From: Lasiosphaeria ovina
Taxonomy: Eukaryota; Ascomycota; Sordariomycetes; Sordariales; Lasiosphaeriaceae
Assembly: GCA_033439765.1 (NCBI GenBank)
Contig: JAULSN010000007.1
Coordinates: 1,798,001-1,862,000 of the forward strand
Length of the DNA stretch: 64,000 nucleotides
Direction: 5' to 3'
Under the pieces are notes generated by a model. It was not told where the DNA came from and did not search any database. It worked only from the letters and a program-made list of their open reading frames with translations. Shown in pieces: positions 35,702 through 47,925 of the stretch. Position 1 is the first letter of the stretch. Every line of letters begins with the position of its first letter. Both the position numbers and the translations under genes were made by a program.

Positions 35702-38519
35702 ATGAACTTCCAAAACCTGTCGTTTGACTATGTGGAACAGCCTCGTACGTGTTGTTGTCTTTTCTCGCTGCTTCTCTCTCTCTCTGTTTCTGTCTCTCTC
35801 TGCTAGCGATCGTCTTGCTCACGGCCGTCTCTTGCTAGGCCCGCATCTGCAGTACCTCGCCGAGCCAACTCCAGCCTCGAGCCACTCTCACCTGACGCTT
35901 CGTGCGCTGCCGCGGCCAGACTATGCGTCGCCGCGACCTGCGTCACCATCAACGCAAACACACACGAACACGACTGTGATCCCATTCGCCCCAACGCCTC
36001 CGCCTCGCGCCGCGCCCCCGTCTCCCACCCTCACTGCTTCGTCCTCGTCGGAGCCCGGGCTGTACGGGCCGGACCGCTTCTCTGCCGCCGCTCCCCCCTT
36101 GGTCGCCCGGGCATATGCGCGCCCCGTCATAGTCGACGGCCCCTTTCGCCGCGTGCCTGATTTCCCGCCCGCGCCCGCGCCCCAACCGTCCGCCTGGGAC
36201 TCCATCTTCAGCGCCACCATGCTGACCGACTTCCGTGATGGCCTGACCAGGCTGGCCGGCATTGTCACCCCCGGCGTCGACGACACCCCTTACATCCAGG
36301 CCGCTATCGAAGCTATCACCCGCGACCGCGATACCGGCTACTCCGCTTCCGGCTCGTCCAGCTCCGACGGAGGCAGCCCTGTCCCGCGCTTCAGCCACGG
36401 CCAGACTGCGGCTGACTACCGGCGCTACTCTGAGCAACAGGCGCCCGTGTCGGTCCCCATGCCGATCCCCCTCCCCGGCCACAGCTCATTACCAACCCAG
36501 CCGCAGCCGGCGCATCCCCCCTCCGAGTACCCCAGCCATCTACTTCCGCCTCTGGACCCCTTCAGATCCAACCCGCAGGCCTCGGCGGATTCGCTGGCTT
36601 CGACGCTGCTGCTGAAGAGCGGCCAGCGCCCGGCCCAGCCTCACGAGTGGAGGGCTGTCGACCGCGACATCATCGTGGCGAGCATTGGCGAGCAAAAGGC
36701 GGCCATGGTCCCGTCGCTGAACTTTAGGCCGCTGGCTCTGCGGGCGGTCTCGCTGCTGAGCTTCGCGACGCTGTGTCTCGCCATGATCGTGGCCCTCATC
36801 TTCAGCGCCGTGTATTCCGAGCGCCAAAAAGGCCTGCGGCGCTACGAGAGCGCCGCCGGCGGGCTCTATTTCGTGTTCCGCATGTTGCCGCAGCTCCTGG
36901 CCGCTGTCCTGCTGCTCTGGGCTCAGCTCATCATCAGCACCATGTTCCGCATACTGCCCTTTGTTCGCCTGGCATCCAGCCGGCGCGAGGAGCGCGAAGG
37001 CGCCTTGTTCGCTAACCTCTACCCTAAGTCGTTTCTCTGGCCGCAGCTGACAGGCGAGTGGAATGTCTGGGTTCCAATCCTCGTCACCTGGCTGGCCAAC
37101 TTTACCATCCCGCTGCAAAGCTCGCTGTTTACGGTGATGCTGTCAGGGGAGGACGACAGCGTCTGGACGTGGGCGACGGTCCAGGGCGTTGCCTGGACCC
37201 TTGTGGCGCTGTACTTGGCGTTGCTGGCCTCGACCATCATCGTCTGGCGGTACTGGGCGAGCGTCGAGTCCACCGGCCTCATCTGGGACCCCAGGTCCCT
37301 CGCTGACATCCTCGCCATCGTGTCGGACACTAACACTGCGGACGACTACCGAGGCACCCAGCTGGCCCGCACCAGGGACGGCATCCGCTTCGCGCTGCGC
37401 CGCCGCGCCGACGACAAGCTCGGCTACTGGACGTGGAAGGACGGGCGGCCGGGCTTCTGGTACACCCTCGGCACCCCCATGGACAACGCGGCGTTTGTTC
37501 CGGTCCTCGACCCGGCCGCCGGCCAGCGCATGGACAGAAACGACGAGAAGCAGGGCGGTGTGGCGGCCGGCGGTCCCGACGGCGAGCTGCTCGGGGGTAA
37601 CCACGACCTCGAAGCCGGCACGGCGGGCCTCTCGGCCCAGGCGCGCCTGCGCTATCTGCCCTGGTGCCTGCGCAGCAACCAGCTGCTGTACTTTGTCGTG
37701 ACGGCGCTGGTCCTGCTCGTCGCCATCTTCGTCGCCGCCTTCTTGCCGTCGACGCGCATCGCGTCCGGGTTCCTCCCGTGGCTGCCCTCGGGCCCGCAGC
37801 CGGGCGTCTTCTCGCCCGCTGACTTCCTGTACAGCTTCCTGCCGTCGCTGCTGGGCACGGTGCTGCTCCTGCTCTTCCAGTCGCTCGACCTGAGCCTGCG
37901 CGTCCTGCGCCCGTGGGCCGCGCTCGCCGACCCCCGCGGCGCCCGCGCCGAGCACTCGCTGCTCGCCGACTACGCGGCCTGCGGCGCGCCCGCCCAGAGC
38001 GTCCTGCCCGCGCTGCGCAACGGCCACTGGCGCGTCGCCGCCCTCTCGGCCGGAGCCGCCCTCTTCGTCCTCGTCCCCGTCCTCGCCGGCGGCATGTTCA
38101 TGGCCTTGACCGCCGCCGACGGTGCCGTGCGCATCTACCCCAACATGCCCGCCTTTGCCGTCCTCCTGACCTTGCTCGTGCTGTACCTGTGCGCCCTCGC
38201 GTCGCTCCTCCCGAACCGCGCGGCTATGCGCCTGCCACACGCCGTCACCTGCCTCGCCGAGATCGCCGGGTTCCTTGCGAATGACGACCTGCTCGCCGAC
38301 CCGGCCTTCAAGCAGTGCCGATCCCGCGACGAGATGCTCGACAAGATGGGCGTCCGCCGCGGTATCCCCGACACACAGCCCCGCTGGATCCTTAATGTTG
38401 GTGGAGGTGACGGTAGTGCTGCTCTACTCGGCATCCGCCGCGCCCGCCGCTTCACTGAGAAGCGCCGCGTCCGGAAAAGCCAGATCAAGCGCGGCGTGCT
38501 GAATCGCTCGATTGTGTAA
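35702..38519 (+). CDS. Multi-pass membrane protein with two DUF3433 domains
   Basis: Two exons, 35702-35744 and 35839-38519, give 907 residues. The long open frame runs back to 35724 through a TC-rich stretch, but an ATG at 35702 opens a 43-nt exon (MNFQNLSFDYVEQP) that joins in phase across a 94-nt intron (GTACGT...TTGCTAG) to RPHLQYLAEP; I prefer this model. Residues 1-290 are Pro/Ser-rich and disordered. About eight membrane segments follow, near residues 315, 360, 425, 460, 630, 678, 746 and 786. They form two repeats, each with the DUF3433 pattern of a FR-LP or YSFLPSLL helix, a loop (LASSRREE / LADPRGARAEHSLL) and a further helix pair. DUF3433 proteins are fungus-specific, plasma-membrane-type proteins of unknown function; some databases give them misleading enzyme names. 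Neighbours do not clarify its role. Confidence 0.87.
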
Positions 38520-39248
38520 TTACACTGCTTCATCGCGGGAACATGTTTCGTCGTGGATCTACTACCGACATCTATTACTACAAACTGGAAGTGGTTGTTT
38601 GGTGTATTTGTGTGTGTGGGCTGTACATATGTTCGTGTACATATGTTTGTTCGTGTGTTTGCGTTTGTGCGGAATTCGACAATACATAGCGACGGCGTTT
38701 TTGTTTTGCTTTTTTAGACACATTTATGGGCATGGGATACGGAACAACGGGGTCAATGATTTTACGGAATACGGGATACGGGACACGGGACATAGGACGT
38801 GGGTTATGGGATTAAGGATCATGGATCATGTTACGGCACATGGCTTGCTTGCTTGCTTGCGAGACATGAGAGATGAAGATGATAGGATGAAGAACTGACA
38901 TGGATCTTGAAGACGAAGAAGCAATTATTATTATCATAGATAGTAATGGATTGTATGCATGGCGGCATGGCGGCATGCTTATTATCTATTATACTTGAAA
39001 GCTGGCCATTTGATGCCGTCGTCGTGAAGTAATGCTGTTTATATAACATAATTCATCGCTTCGGAGCATGGTAATAACACCGCTGCCTGGCTGGTGCATT
39101 TCACAAGACGTCATTAGATATCCGTAGGTTCTTAACTGTCCTGTCTACGAAATAGCCATATACGCTACGGAGTACTTATAGAAAAATCAAGGGACATATT
39201 TAGCTCGCTCCTGCGCTACTCGTCCACATGGCATCACATCACCAAGGT
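38520..39248. other. Spacer between convergent genes, with degenerate repeats
   Basis: About 730 bases between two converging stop codons. TGTGTGTTTG and ACATATGTTCG-like strings at 38600-38660 and degenerate ACGGGATACGGGACACGGGAC heptamer-like units at about 38763-38800 are present. It should hold both 3' untranslated regions. No gene seen. Confidence 0.6.
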
Positions 39249-41007
39249 CTAAAAATCCGCGTACCACCCCTCCCTCTGCAGGGCCCACTGCACGGCGGCC
39301 TTGACGTCGGGCACGACGACGGTGGGCTTCTTGACACCCGTGAGCACGCCGTGGCCGTCGCGCTCTTCAGACCACACGCCGGTGCGCACGAGGGCCGACA
39401 GCCACTGGGTACCGGCGTCGCTGACGTGGCCGTTGGCGCCGGCGATGTCGCTCTCGGGGTTGTCGCCGACCATGTAGACGGCGGCGATGGGGTTGCTGTT
39501 GCTATCAGCAGCAGCAGCAGCACACTGCGACTCGGCGGCCTGCTCTGGGAGGTGTCCCAGGCGGCGCAGCGTGTCGTTGCGGTGCGCGGTCAGCACGCGC
39601 TCAGCGAAGCGGTACGTGTCGGCGTGGGGCTTGCCGATGACGGTGCGGCGGAGCGGGGCGGTGCCGTTGGTGAGGCGGTGCCAGACGCCGGCGAGGGCGG
39701 CCTGGAATGCGCCCTGGCCAAACCGAGGCAGGTGGTAGGCGGCAGCCCACAGCAGGTCGGCGTTGCTGAAGTAGAGCGTGGGTTGGCCGTCGCGCTGCCA
39801 GCCGTGGTTGAGCAGCGAGGCGTTGCCGTTCTTGGACGAGTATGTGCCCATGTAGCCTTGCTCCGACAGCAGCAGGTCGGCCAGCACCTGGATGTCGAGC
39901 GCCCAGTCTCGGGGGTCATTGAGCACGAACATGGCGTCGATCTTGAGGAGCCCCGCCCGCTCTGCTGCTGTTGCCGGGGCCGCGGTGGTGTTGTGCAGGG
40001 GCTTGGGCAGAGGCCGCGTCGCCAGCTTGTCGCCGTCGCCAGCCGAAGACTCGACGTCGGCCACCACCGCAAACGGGAACACGCTGCGGTGGGCGGCGAG
40101 GATGTCGGCGGGGGTCACGACGTTCTGGAAGCCGTATCTGCGGGGTATGTCAATAAACAAGTTCTTTCGTCAGCCACCGGAGGTAGGAGAGTATCAAGGC
40201 TTACGATTCAGCTATAGACCGGCACTTCTCGTAGTCGGACCCCGTTACGAGGATGGTCTTATCCCTGAACCCTTTGCCGTCGGGCCCGCCAGCATCAACC
40301 AGCTCGCGGAAGGGCGTGTGCGACTGGACAAAGTTGTCCGTTGCGAGCGGGACACCTAGCTTCTCGCTGAGGTCCTTGACACGATCCGCCTCAAGCTTGC
40401 CGCCGCCATTGGTCAGTAGGATGAAGGGGATGTTGTGTTCGTTCAAGAACCGCAGCGTCTCTGTCGCGCCCGGAATGGGTTTGGAGACATGAAGCAGTAC
40501 GCCGTCGATGCTGCATTGTCTCGGGTCAACGAACTGGGCGCCTCAACATGAGGAAAACCAGGGAGTTACCCCATCGTGTGGATTGGGAAGAGATGATATG
40601 AACATGCATGAAGGCAACCAGGCAGGAAGAGTAAATAGTCAAAGTAAGTAAACAGCTCAAACAGGGGCAGAAACTCACTCAAAAGCAAAAGCAAACGAGG
40701 GCGGGTCCCTCAAAGCTTCCCTTTGCTTTCCCTTGGCGCTGGAGTTGAACCCCCGGAGAAGTCCAGCGGCATTCCGTTTCTGGGCCCTCACTATAGCTTC
40801 CGGGCGTCTAGACCGCGAGTGCGTAGACAGCTGCCTCTGCCGTTGTTGGTGAGGCTGTTGTTGTTGCTGCTGCAGAGAAAAGGGGGCCAGGTGCTGAGTC
40901 GTCACGGCCGCTCCCAGTGTCGACGACGGCAAGGCCCAGACGCCACGCACGGCTGCCGCGCTAAAGATGGCACCGAGTAAGTATACAGACGCCACAGGAA
41001 GCAACAT
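39249..41007 (-). CDS. HAD-superfamily hydrolase of the CECR5/HDHD5 type
   Basis: Three exons, 41007-40679, 40510-40205 and 40137-39249, give 507 residues; introns are 168 and 67 nt. The first 109 residues carry a hydrophobic stretch near the start (LLPVASVYLLGAIFSAAAV) and a Gln-rich, Arg-rich segment, suggesting a mitochondrial or membrane-targeting leader. The HAD core begins exactly at the first splice junction with the nucleophile motif D110-I-D112-G-V-L. Motif II is in ILLTNGGG, and the acidic motif IV is GDNPESD (436-442). The CECR5 subfamily (TIGR01456 type) contains putative mitochondrial phosphatases of unknown substrate; glycerol-3-phosphate- or nucleotide-phosphatase-like activity is often supposed. 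All catalytic aspartates are present. The ATG at 41007 is the first in frame; the open frame upstream uses TTG only. A large plus-strand open frame over exon 3 is only its GC-rich shadow. Confidence 0.88.
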
Positions 41008-42849
41008 GGCTGATGAAAATATGTGAGGCAAGGGAGATATGGGTGAGATGGGATCGATGGCGATGGTATTCTCGTTCTAGACTTCTAGTTCTAGGTGGAA
41101 AACGGCGAGAAAAATGGAGGACATTGAATGAATGAATGAATGGATGGATGCCTGATTTACCCGTGCACGCAGCAGGCAAGGCGAGAGCGCGCCGCCATCG
41201 TTCCCCCTCCCTTTCACGATATGCTTCGTGTATCTGTTGCGGCCTAACTGAGGCTTTGGAGCTTAATGTGTCGCTGGCCGAGGTTACTGACGGGTCAGAT
41301 GAACACTGGTTACTAGTGAGTGAGAAAGTTAGGCCAGCTAAGGATGGACAGAAGGAGTACGGGCTAGCCCCCCAAATGGCGCGGGGGTTCGTTTCGGTGT
41401 CCACTTCAGTGGTGCATCCCGCCTGTGCAGCTCCTTCCCACCTCTGACAACCCGCCTGACTGGCTGATAGCGGGGGCTCGTCTTGGAAAAGACAACCAAA
41501 CCTAGTGCATCATCAGAACGAAACTGGACAACACGGGACCTGACCTGAAGCGAGTTGGCCCGGGAAAACAGTACAATGCCAGCCGCGTTTCAGTCTGCAA
41601 AGTTTGTCAAACGAGCCAATAAGTGCCGTACTCTTTGAACTTGATTACACTTGTTACTAAATTACATACGGATACCTCTGCGTGTATAAGAGAAAGATGC
41701 CCCTCCGCCGGGTCTTGGAGGACCATCGGGAGCGTCAGCCCCTTCCAACCCAATGATAACGCCACGGATACACATCCTTTTGGAGGAGGATTCTTTGCCG
41801 CATGGAATGCCAAAGTTGTACAAAGACCAAACCTCTTTTTCTCCAACCTCCTGTACCTCCCATCCATCCTTTACCACCACCTACCCATCGCCGTCTCGCC
41901 ACCGCATGCAAACGCCTACAAGAGCACGAAAACTCGGGCATATAAACACCAAAAAGGGTTGGTCCGCACTTGGCCCAAGATGAATCATCCATACATTCTC
42001 TCTTGTCTATGACGAATAGACACAAAAACCTGGCTTGCTATGCTCCGCCCACTACCCGAGGCCCGACAGAAAGAGCTCTCTCTATCTCATTCGATCTCCT
42101 TTTGAGAGACACTTAATACTAGACAAACCCGTACAAAGCCCGACAGACAGAACAGACAAGGAACTGGATGCACATGCCGTATATTATCCCTGGTTGCTCG
42201 GAATAGAGCCCACACATGGAAGAAAAACACGAGAAAAGCAAAACCATCATCACCATCGCCTTTCCCTCTCAATTCCCCCGTCAGGCAACAAAAAAGAAAG
42301 AAAAACGCCGTAACCCCCGGATCGCCTCCCAAAAAACACAAAAGCTCCAATAACAACGACGAGAATGCTGAGATGAGTAGGGTTTCGTGGCCGCCGGCTG
42401 ATTCGTTACAGCAATGCGTCACAAGCGTTGGTCAAGCTCGGTATTATTCTGCTCGAGATAGCCGGAGCGAGCCGAGACCAGAAACAAGATAGACGGCCTG
42501 GCGCCCTCCCAAGAAACGAGACAAGATGCTCCAGCGGTGTGTATTAGGGCGAGAGCGAATTCGAGAGCCGCCGTGGATAAGTCAGGGATCCCTTTCGGGA
42601 GGCCAGTCCCAGGAGACATAAGTTCGATATTGGTGTGGTCGAGACATTCTGCCGTCATTTCCTCGCCCAAATTGAAGTTTCCACAAGAAAGTATAATATG
42701 ATTCGGTCAGTTTATCGGACATCTACAGCCTTTGTCTGTCACAATTTCGAATATGCTGATTATGAAAGAGCTGTTGCTGATCCCGTTACTAAGGTCATCG
42801 CCCGTGGGCCAGCAGCTGCGCAAGGTCTAACGATTTTTGGGCTGGCCTA
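41008..42849. other. Intergenic region, no gene seen
   Basis: About 1.8 kb between two minus-strand genes: promoter of the HAD gene and 3' region of the coiled-coil gene. Contents include GAAT/GGAT repeats near 41125-41150 and a T/C-rich stretch near 41800-41900. No supportable gene. Confidence 0.55.
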
Positions 42850-45136
42850 TCACGCCCTGCTGACTTGACTTGCCGAGGTGCGACTCCGTTCGTCGTCCTC
42901 CTCGATGACATCGCTCAATCTGGTTGGGTGGTGGTGCCGTGGCATTGTCTCCCATCCCGGTGCAGCATACCCCTGGCCGGAATACTCTGGTGGGCCGGTG
43001 TACGCGCCGGCCCATTGCGAGCTTGACGGGGGGTAGTTCGTAGGGGCTTGGGATGTCGGTGTTTGGGCATCATAGTCCTCTATGTGGTGTCAGGAGTTTT
43101 CATCTCTAATTTTGGTTGAATGGGTAAGAGGGAAGGCCTCTCTCCGCCTGACCGTACGGATTGAGCATCGCAAACTTACCCTCGCTATATCCTGCCTCGG
43201 AGCCACCGGGGCCATAGCTGGCTGCCTCATGGCCTGTCGCTTCGGGTGGCTGTTGATAGTACGAGGCGCCACCGGATCCTCCTGCAGCTGTGACGGCCGC
43301 GCTTGGCTGGACGGCAGGTGCCTGAGTATATTCAGGGTACTGGGGGACTTGAGCTGCGATATAGTCGGATGTATCGGCAGCTTGGGTACGCGGCTGGTAG
43401 TCGCGTGTCGTGGTGCTTGTCTGTCGGCTTGGAACACCCTGGGTCATGGGCACGACCTGAACGCCCCCAACAAGTGTCGGGTGGCCTTGCTGGAGTGATA
43501 CTGTTTTCTCACGCTCTTCCTGCTCACGGCGTCCAAGCTCTTCCCATGCCCTCCGAGCTTCCTCCTTAGAGATCAACAGCTCCTTCCGCATCTCGGCGAG
43601 CAGCTTTTGCGTCTTGGCATTCTCTCGTTCATGCTGTTGTGCCTCTCGGACCGCATCGGACCTGGCCTGCCTCTCTTGTTCCATTTGAGCTTCCAGCATT
43701 GCCGTAACCTCTTGGTTGCGCTCCAGATCCGCCCGTGTTTCGAAAAACCACCTCTGAAATTTCCGCTCGGAACTCGCCCGCAGCCGCTGCAATTCCACCA
43801 CGGCATGGAAAAGATTCGCACCTGCCGCTGAGAGATCGGCAACCTGTCTTGAAAGCTGAGCAGAGATCGGGTCTCGGTCTATCTCGTCTTTGCTCTCCTG
43901 CATTTTCCGGATCCAAAAGCCAGTCATACCTTCCCAGTGGGCTGACAGAGCCTCCCACCGCTCGAAAGCATGAGGGAACGAGTTCTTGGCTCTGGTTGCG
44001 CCAGGTGCTTGCGTTGACGGCTCGCCTGTTTGTGCGGGGCCCGAACCGCCCATTCCGGGCTGTTGCGAAACGGGAATCCCTTGTGACGTCTGTGACGTGG
44101 GCACTCGAGTTGGCCGAAGGGGTGGCGGAGCGGCCGTGGGTTGTTGTTGTGTTGAGGGTAAAGGGATCGGATTCGGAACGCGCTGGACTCCTTGGGCCTC
44201 TAGCGCACGTTCTCGTCTCCGTTGTGATTGTGGATCTAGCGGCGTGTCACCGCCTTGACCAGCGCCAGCAGCCGATGCTCTACGATCTGCCACTCTCCGC
44301 CGTGTCTCTTCATGTAGGCGTACCTCTTCTTCCGCACGAATACGCTCCATCTGTTCCCGCTCCGCCTTTTGACGCGCCTCGCGTTCGAGACGCTCACGCA
44401 TGATCATCCTAGGACCACGGATTTGGGGAGATCCGGTCTGTGCCGGGGCTTCGGTGGGCCGCTGTCCATTGCCGTTGGACGTGGCAGGCGCGCCACCAAG
44501 GAGATCCGACATTGAAGCGTTCTCTTCGATATAGTCTGGGGAGAATGGATTCGGCTGTCTCAGTGCTTCCTCGAGGGTCCAGAGGATAGCAAGCCGGACG
44601 CGCTCAGATCGGCGCTCAGATCGGCGCTCAGATCGACGGGAACCCGAATGAGTCTCCGGTTTGCGTACAGACAAGGGGGAAGCCGGCCGGGGGAGGAAAG
44701 AGGGTGGAGGAGTAGAGGCCCCTTCAGAGTCGTCTCCTAGATCTTGCGAAAGCTGTCGTTCAGGTAAAGCCGGTGCTTGGGTAGCTGGTCCACGGTCGGG
44801 AATTGCTCCAGCTGTGGAAAGCACAGGCCGGGGTTCAAAACCGAGAGTGGCTGCTTCGAGGTGGATGAGGCGCCTGGTCTCGGACGGACGTGGACTGGGA
44901 CTGGCCTGGAAGCGAGGAGTTCGGCGAAGGCCTCTGTGTGAAGACGGGGTTGAAGATCTGTCGCCGAGTCTAGGCAACGACGAGACAGTGGGTAGAGGGC
45001 GAGAAGGCGTCCGCTGCTGGCGCTGGGTGGGTGTTATGGGGTCGTGAAGGTCGTGACGGTCGTCAGAAGGCAATGCTGAAGGCGTTCCTGCGGCAATTTC
45101 TCGCCGATCACCAGCGGGCGCCGGTGTGGAAGACAA
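42850..45136 (-). CDS. Conserved fungal coiled-coil protein with apparent TTG start
   Basis: Two exons, 45136-43180 and 43079-42850, give 728 residues. The 100-nt intron (GTAAGT...CATAG) joins GYSE to EDYDAQ in phase, and the second exon ends in a conserved-looking RLSDVIEEDDERSR tail. The first 200 residues are Ser/Pro/Arg-rich, with three tandem RSER units near 170-180 from a 12-bp DNA repeat. Charged coiled coils lie at about 245-300 and 490-580, separated by a compact segment (FERWEALSAHWEGMTGFWIRKM) that looks like the conserved core. I know relatives only as uncharacterised fungal proteins; a cytoskeletal or scaffold role is a guess. The first codon is TTG in a perfect TCACC-nnn-TCT start context; the first in-frame ATG is not until residue 209 (44512), and an in-frame TGA lies 9 nt upstream of the TTG. 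Confidence 0.8.
44600..44640. repeat. 12-bp coding repeat (RSER units)
   Basis: About three head-to-tail copies of CGGCGCTCAGAT within the coiled-coil gene encode repeated Arg-Ser-Glu-Arg on the minus strand. Length variation here would change the protein without shifting the frame. Confidence 0.8.
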
Positions 45137-45144
45137 GGTGAAGT

Positions 45145-45164
45145 GTCACCACCGTGGTGGTGAC
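45145..45164. promoter_or_regulatory. Perfect inverted repeat just upstream of the TTG-start gene
   Basis: Arms GTCACCACC (45145-45153) and GGTGGTGAC (45156-45164) are perfect complements separated by GT. It ends 8 nt before the apparent start at 45136, so it would form a stable hairpin in the leader or serve as a symmetric protein-binding site. Which of these applies cannot be told from sequence. Confidence 0.55.
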
Positions 45165-46126
45165 GCGGAAGTGAAGAATAGTAGAGCTAAGCCTGGCGCT
45201 GTGGTGCGAGGAATCTTCAGATGTTGTTCAACACCAAGCAAGGAAGCGGGTATGCGGTGTGGGGAGGGATGCAGGCGGGTATGGGCCAGAGCCACGAACC
45301 TGGAACTCTGCTGCGATCAGAGGGAACTGCCGTGAATCATTACAGAGAAAATGAAAATTGCAATATCCCAGGAGGAATAGAAGGGCGAAGAGAGTATTGC
45401 TGGGCTCCAGACCAGAGAGAGGCGACTTGGCGCAAGCTGTGTCGTGTCGCAAAAAAAAAAAGAATTGGGATGGCGCAGGGCAGGAAAATGGGATGGCGCA
45501 AGTGAGCAGCTCCAAGCGAGGCGGTTGAAGGACAACCAGCACGCGTCAGCACCGCCGAAAAACACAAAATGGCCCAAAAGAATTTGTCGCCAGTGTCTGC
45601 GGCAGCCGGCGCCGTGCAATTGTCGTGGCCCGCGACAAGAAGGCGAAGTTATCGAAGTTGCTGGCGAGAGAGCTCGTCACGCCGAGAGTGAAGGAAAGGC
45701 GGTACGTTTTGGAGATGTCGAGGGAATTGGCTGCCCAACACTACCAACTCGTGCGCTCACCGCTGCCTCACCTCCACAACACGACCTGCCGGGTCGAGCA
45801 AACGGGAGATTGGAGGAGAAAAATACCTGATCAATGCTTCCGACCATGCTCGCACGCCAATGGCTTCGACTGCACTCAATCCACCAGGTTTCGCATTCGG
45901 TTGAGCTCGAGATTCTGTGGATTTTGGGTCGCTGCGGAATTTTGAAGATGTGGTGAGCTGATGCCCAGGGCTGTTTGTTATGGCAGGTTCGTCACCGACG
46001 CAGCGCGCTAGAGGCCGCTGAGGCACGGACCTTTACAGTCGCTGAGCTCCAGCGAGCGCCGTTGTCGTCCTGCCCAGCGCGCCTGTTGCTTCCCGAGCCA
46101 TTTCGAAATCACGGCGGAGGGAGAAT

Positions 46127-46144
46127 CGTGGTATATAAACCACG
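46127..46144. promoter_or_regulatory. TATA-like core inside a palindrome
   Basis: CGTGGT (46127-46132) and ACCACG (46139-46144) are complementary arms around ATATAA, giving a TATATAA string centred in a symmetric site. Short ATG frames follow at 46196 and 46228 (35 and 33 codons), too short to support a gene. Confidence 0.35.
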
Positions 46145-47925
46145 AGGGATTGTGAACGAGAGACGCAGGGAGAGGTCGACGGAGGAATTATCGGAATGCA
46201 TTCTCTGGCGCCTGCAGGTCGTCTACATGGCCGCCCTGTGCACCGCGAGTCTCAACAGGCCGTCCAGCCTCAAGAGAGAGATTCAGTCGCTCGCCGCGGG
46301 TAGCACAGCTGCCTTCAACACGAATTAAACACTGCAGCCGCCCAAGATGTTGCGGAATCTGGTCGCACAAAGCTTTCCATGGGGTGTTCAGACACCTGAG
46401 CTTGACTTGACGGGTAAGAACGACTCGCTTGCTTTAGAAAACGGGAGCTTTTTAAAGTGTATCTCAAGTCGCATGCCAATCGCACGTTGAGGTATCATGG
46501 ACCTCAGGGGAAGCATGATGCATTCCAAGTTCCCGCCCGGGCATATACCACCCCACCAGCCCACCGAACCTGAACCCAAGCAGGTACACAAGTTACACAT
46601 ATCACAACCACCTAGTTCTCAATCACGGCAAAGTGCGACCAACTGTCATATCGAAGACCATCCATCTCTTGACGACGGCTGGAAGCAAGATTCAAAGCGC
46701 TGAGCATTCGTCATCGACGTTGCCACTTGCTGGACAGCCTGGCAGCGACTGAGCCCAATGTTGGAAAAGAAAGCGGGTGGCTGGACCAGTGAGGTAAGGT
46801 GGGGCACATGGATTGGTGGGGAGCTCGAGCTCTGCGCTGGCTCCAATCGCGGTCAGCCTCAAGACCCGATTTAAATCCCAAGAGGGCGGTTTCGGCACAG
46901 GGCTCACACCCTCCAATCTCACCCTACCCCTGTTACGACGTTTGGTGGTCCCCCGATGTCGAGTCGACGAGGCTGTAAGCCAAGCCCGACGGCTATCAGA
47001 CACGGTTCCTCGGAGAAGCGACCTGTCTTAGACAGCATCATCCAGATCTCACAACACTCCAAGTTCGCCGAATACGCTCCAGAAATCCCGTGATGGTGGT
47101 GCGATGCGATCGACAAAACCGGGTACAGATGGAGCTTACGCGCCAAGGGACTTTTGTCGGTCTGGTCTGGGGTCGGCTGAGACGGAGGGGCGGCTCGGGC
47201 CCGCAGCCTTGCTCCCCATAAGCTCCCACCAATCGGAGGCTTCAAACAGACGTACTGAAAATAAAGCTCACCCTCGTCCGAATTGCGAGCTCAAAGCTTT
47301 AAGTTTTAACGGCGTAGCTCGGTTCCCCACAAACGCCGCTCAGCGGACGCCGTGCAACGGCTGGACGCGCCGCCACATGCACCAGCTTCGGAGTCCGTTC
47401 GGGAAATATGTTTACGTATCCGTACCTGAACTCTTAGCCAAGCTGTGTCGGCGAGATACTCGGCTCTGCTTTTCCCCGCGGGAGATGCTCTTGTCCAACA
47501 ACAAACTAGAGGGCGACGACGCCATGGCAATTCGAGTTTGACGCGCACACACTGGCTACGCAGAGCCATCAAGCCACAGCTGTCACGAACACCGGAGATG
47601 ATGGGTCCAGACCTCTATATGTCAACTATAGCTCGGTATGGCGCCTAGACAAGTTCTCTCGCTGATCTTGGCTGCAATCGGTTTCCGTCCCCGAAATTAG
47701 TCACAGCTACGTGTACGTGCGAATCCCTCCATAGACGCAGCGCAGCCCAAACTGACTAACTACAGAACCCCAACATCACATCACACAGCAAAGCTGTCGA
47801 GTAAACCCGACACTCAAACCATCCCGAACCTTAACAGACATATCCCCACCTGTTAGTCCCCGCGGGTCGCTGTCTTTCGTGTGAGCAAAGACAGTCATTC
47901 ACCGGGTACCCTTTTGCCATTGCAC

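Larger units (their letters stand above)
45137..47925. other. Sparse region, no confident gene
   Basis: About 2.8 kb upstream of the coiled-coil gene. A perfect inverted repeat at 45145-45164 and a TATA-centred palindrome at 46127-46144 are described separately. The ORFs here are under 120 residues and have no recognisable domain. Confidence 0.5.

Noticed and set aside
37143..38240. 365-residue minus-strand open frame rich in Gly, Glu, Arg and Gln
   Set aside because: Antisense shadow of the DUF3433 gene; composition is that of the complement of Ala/Leu-rich codons.
39228..40217. 329-residue plus-strand open frame
   Set aside because: It lies antisense over exon 3 of the HAD hydrolase, whose catalytic motifs and splice sites are clear; the frame is a GC-rich shadow and lacks conserved motifs.
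46196..46331. Short plus-strand frames after the TATA palindrome
   Set aside because: Only 33-35 codons, in two competing frames with no preference; an intron of 38 nt would be needed to extend one, which is too short for this genome.
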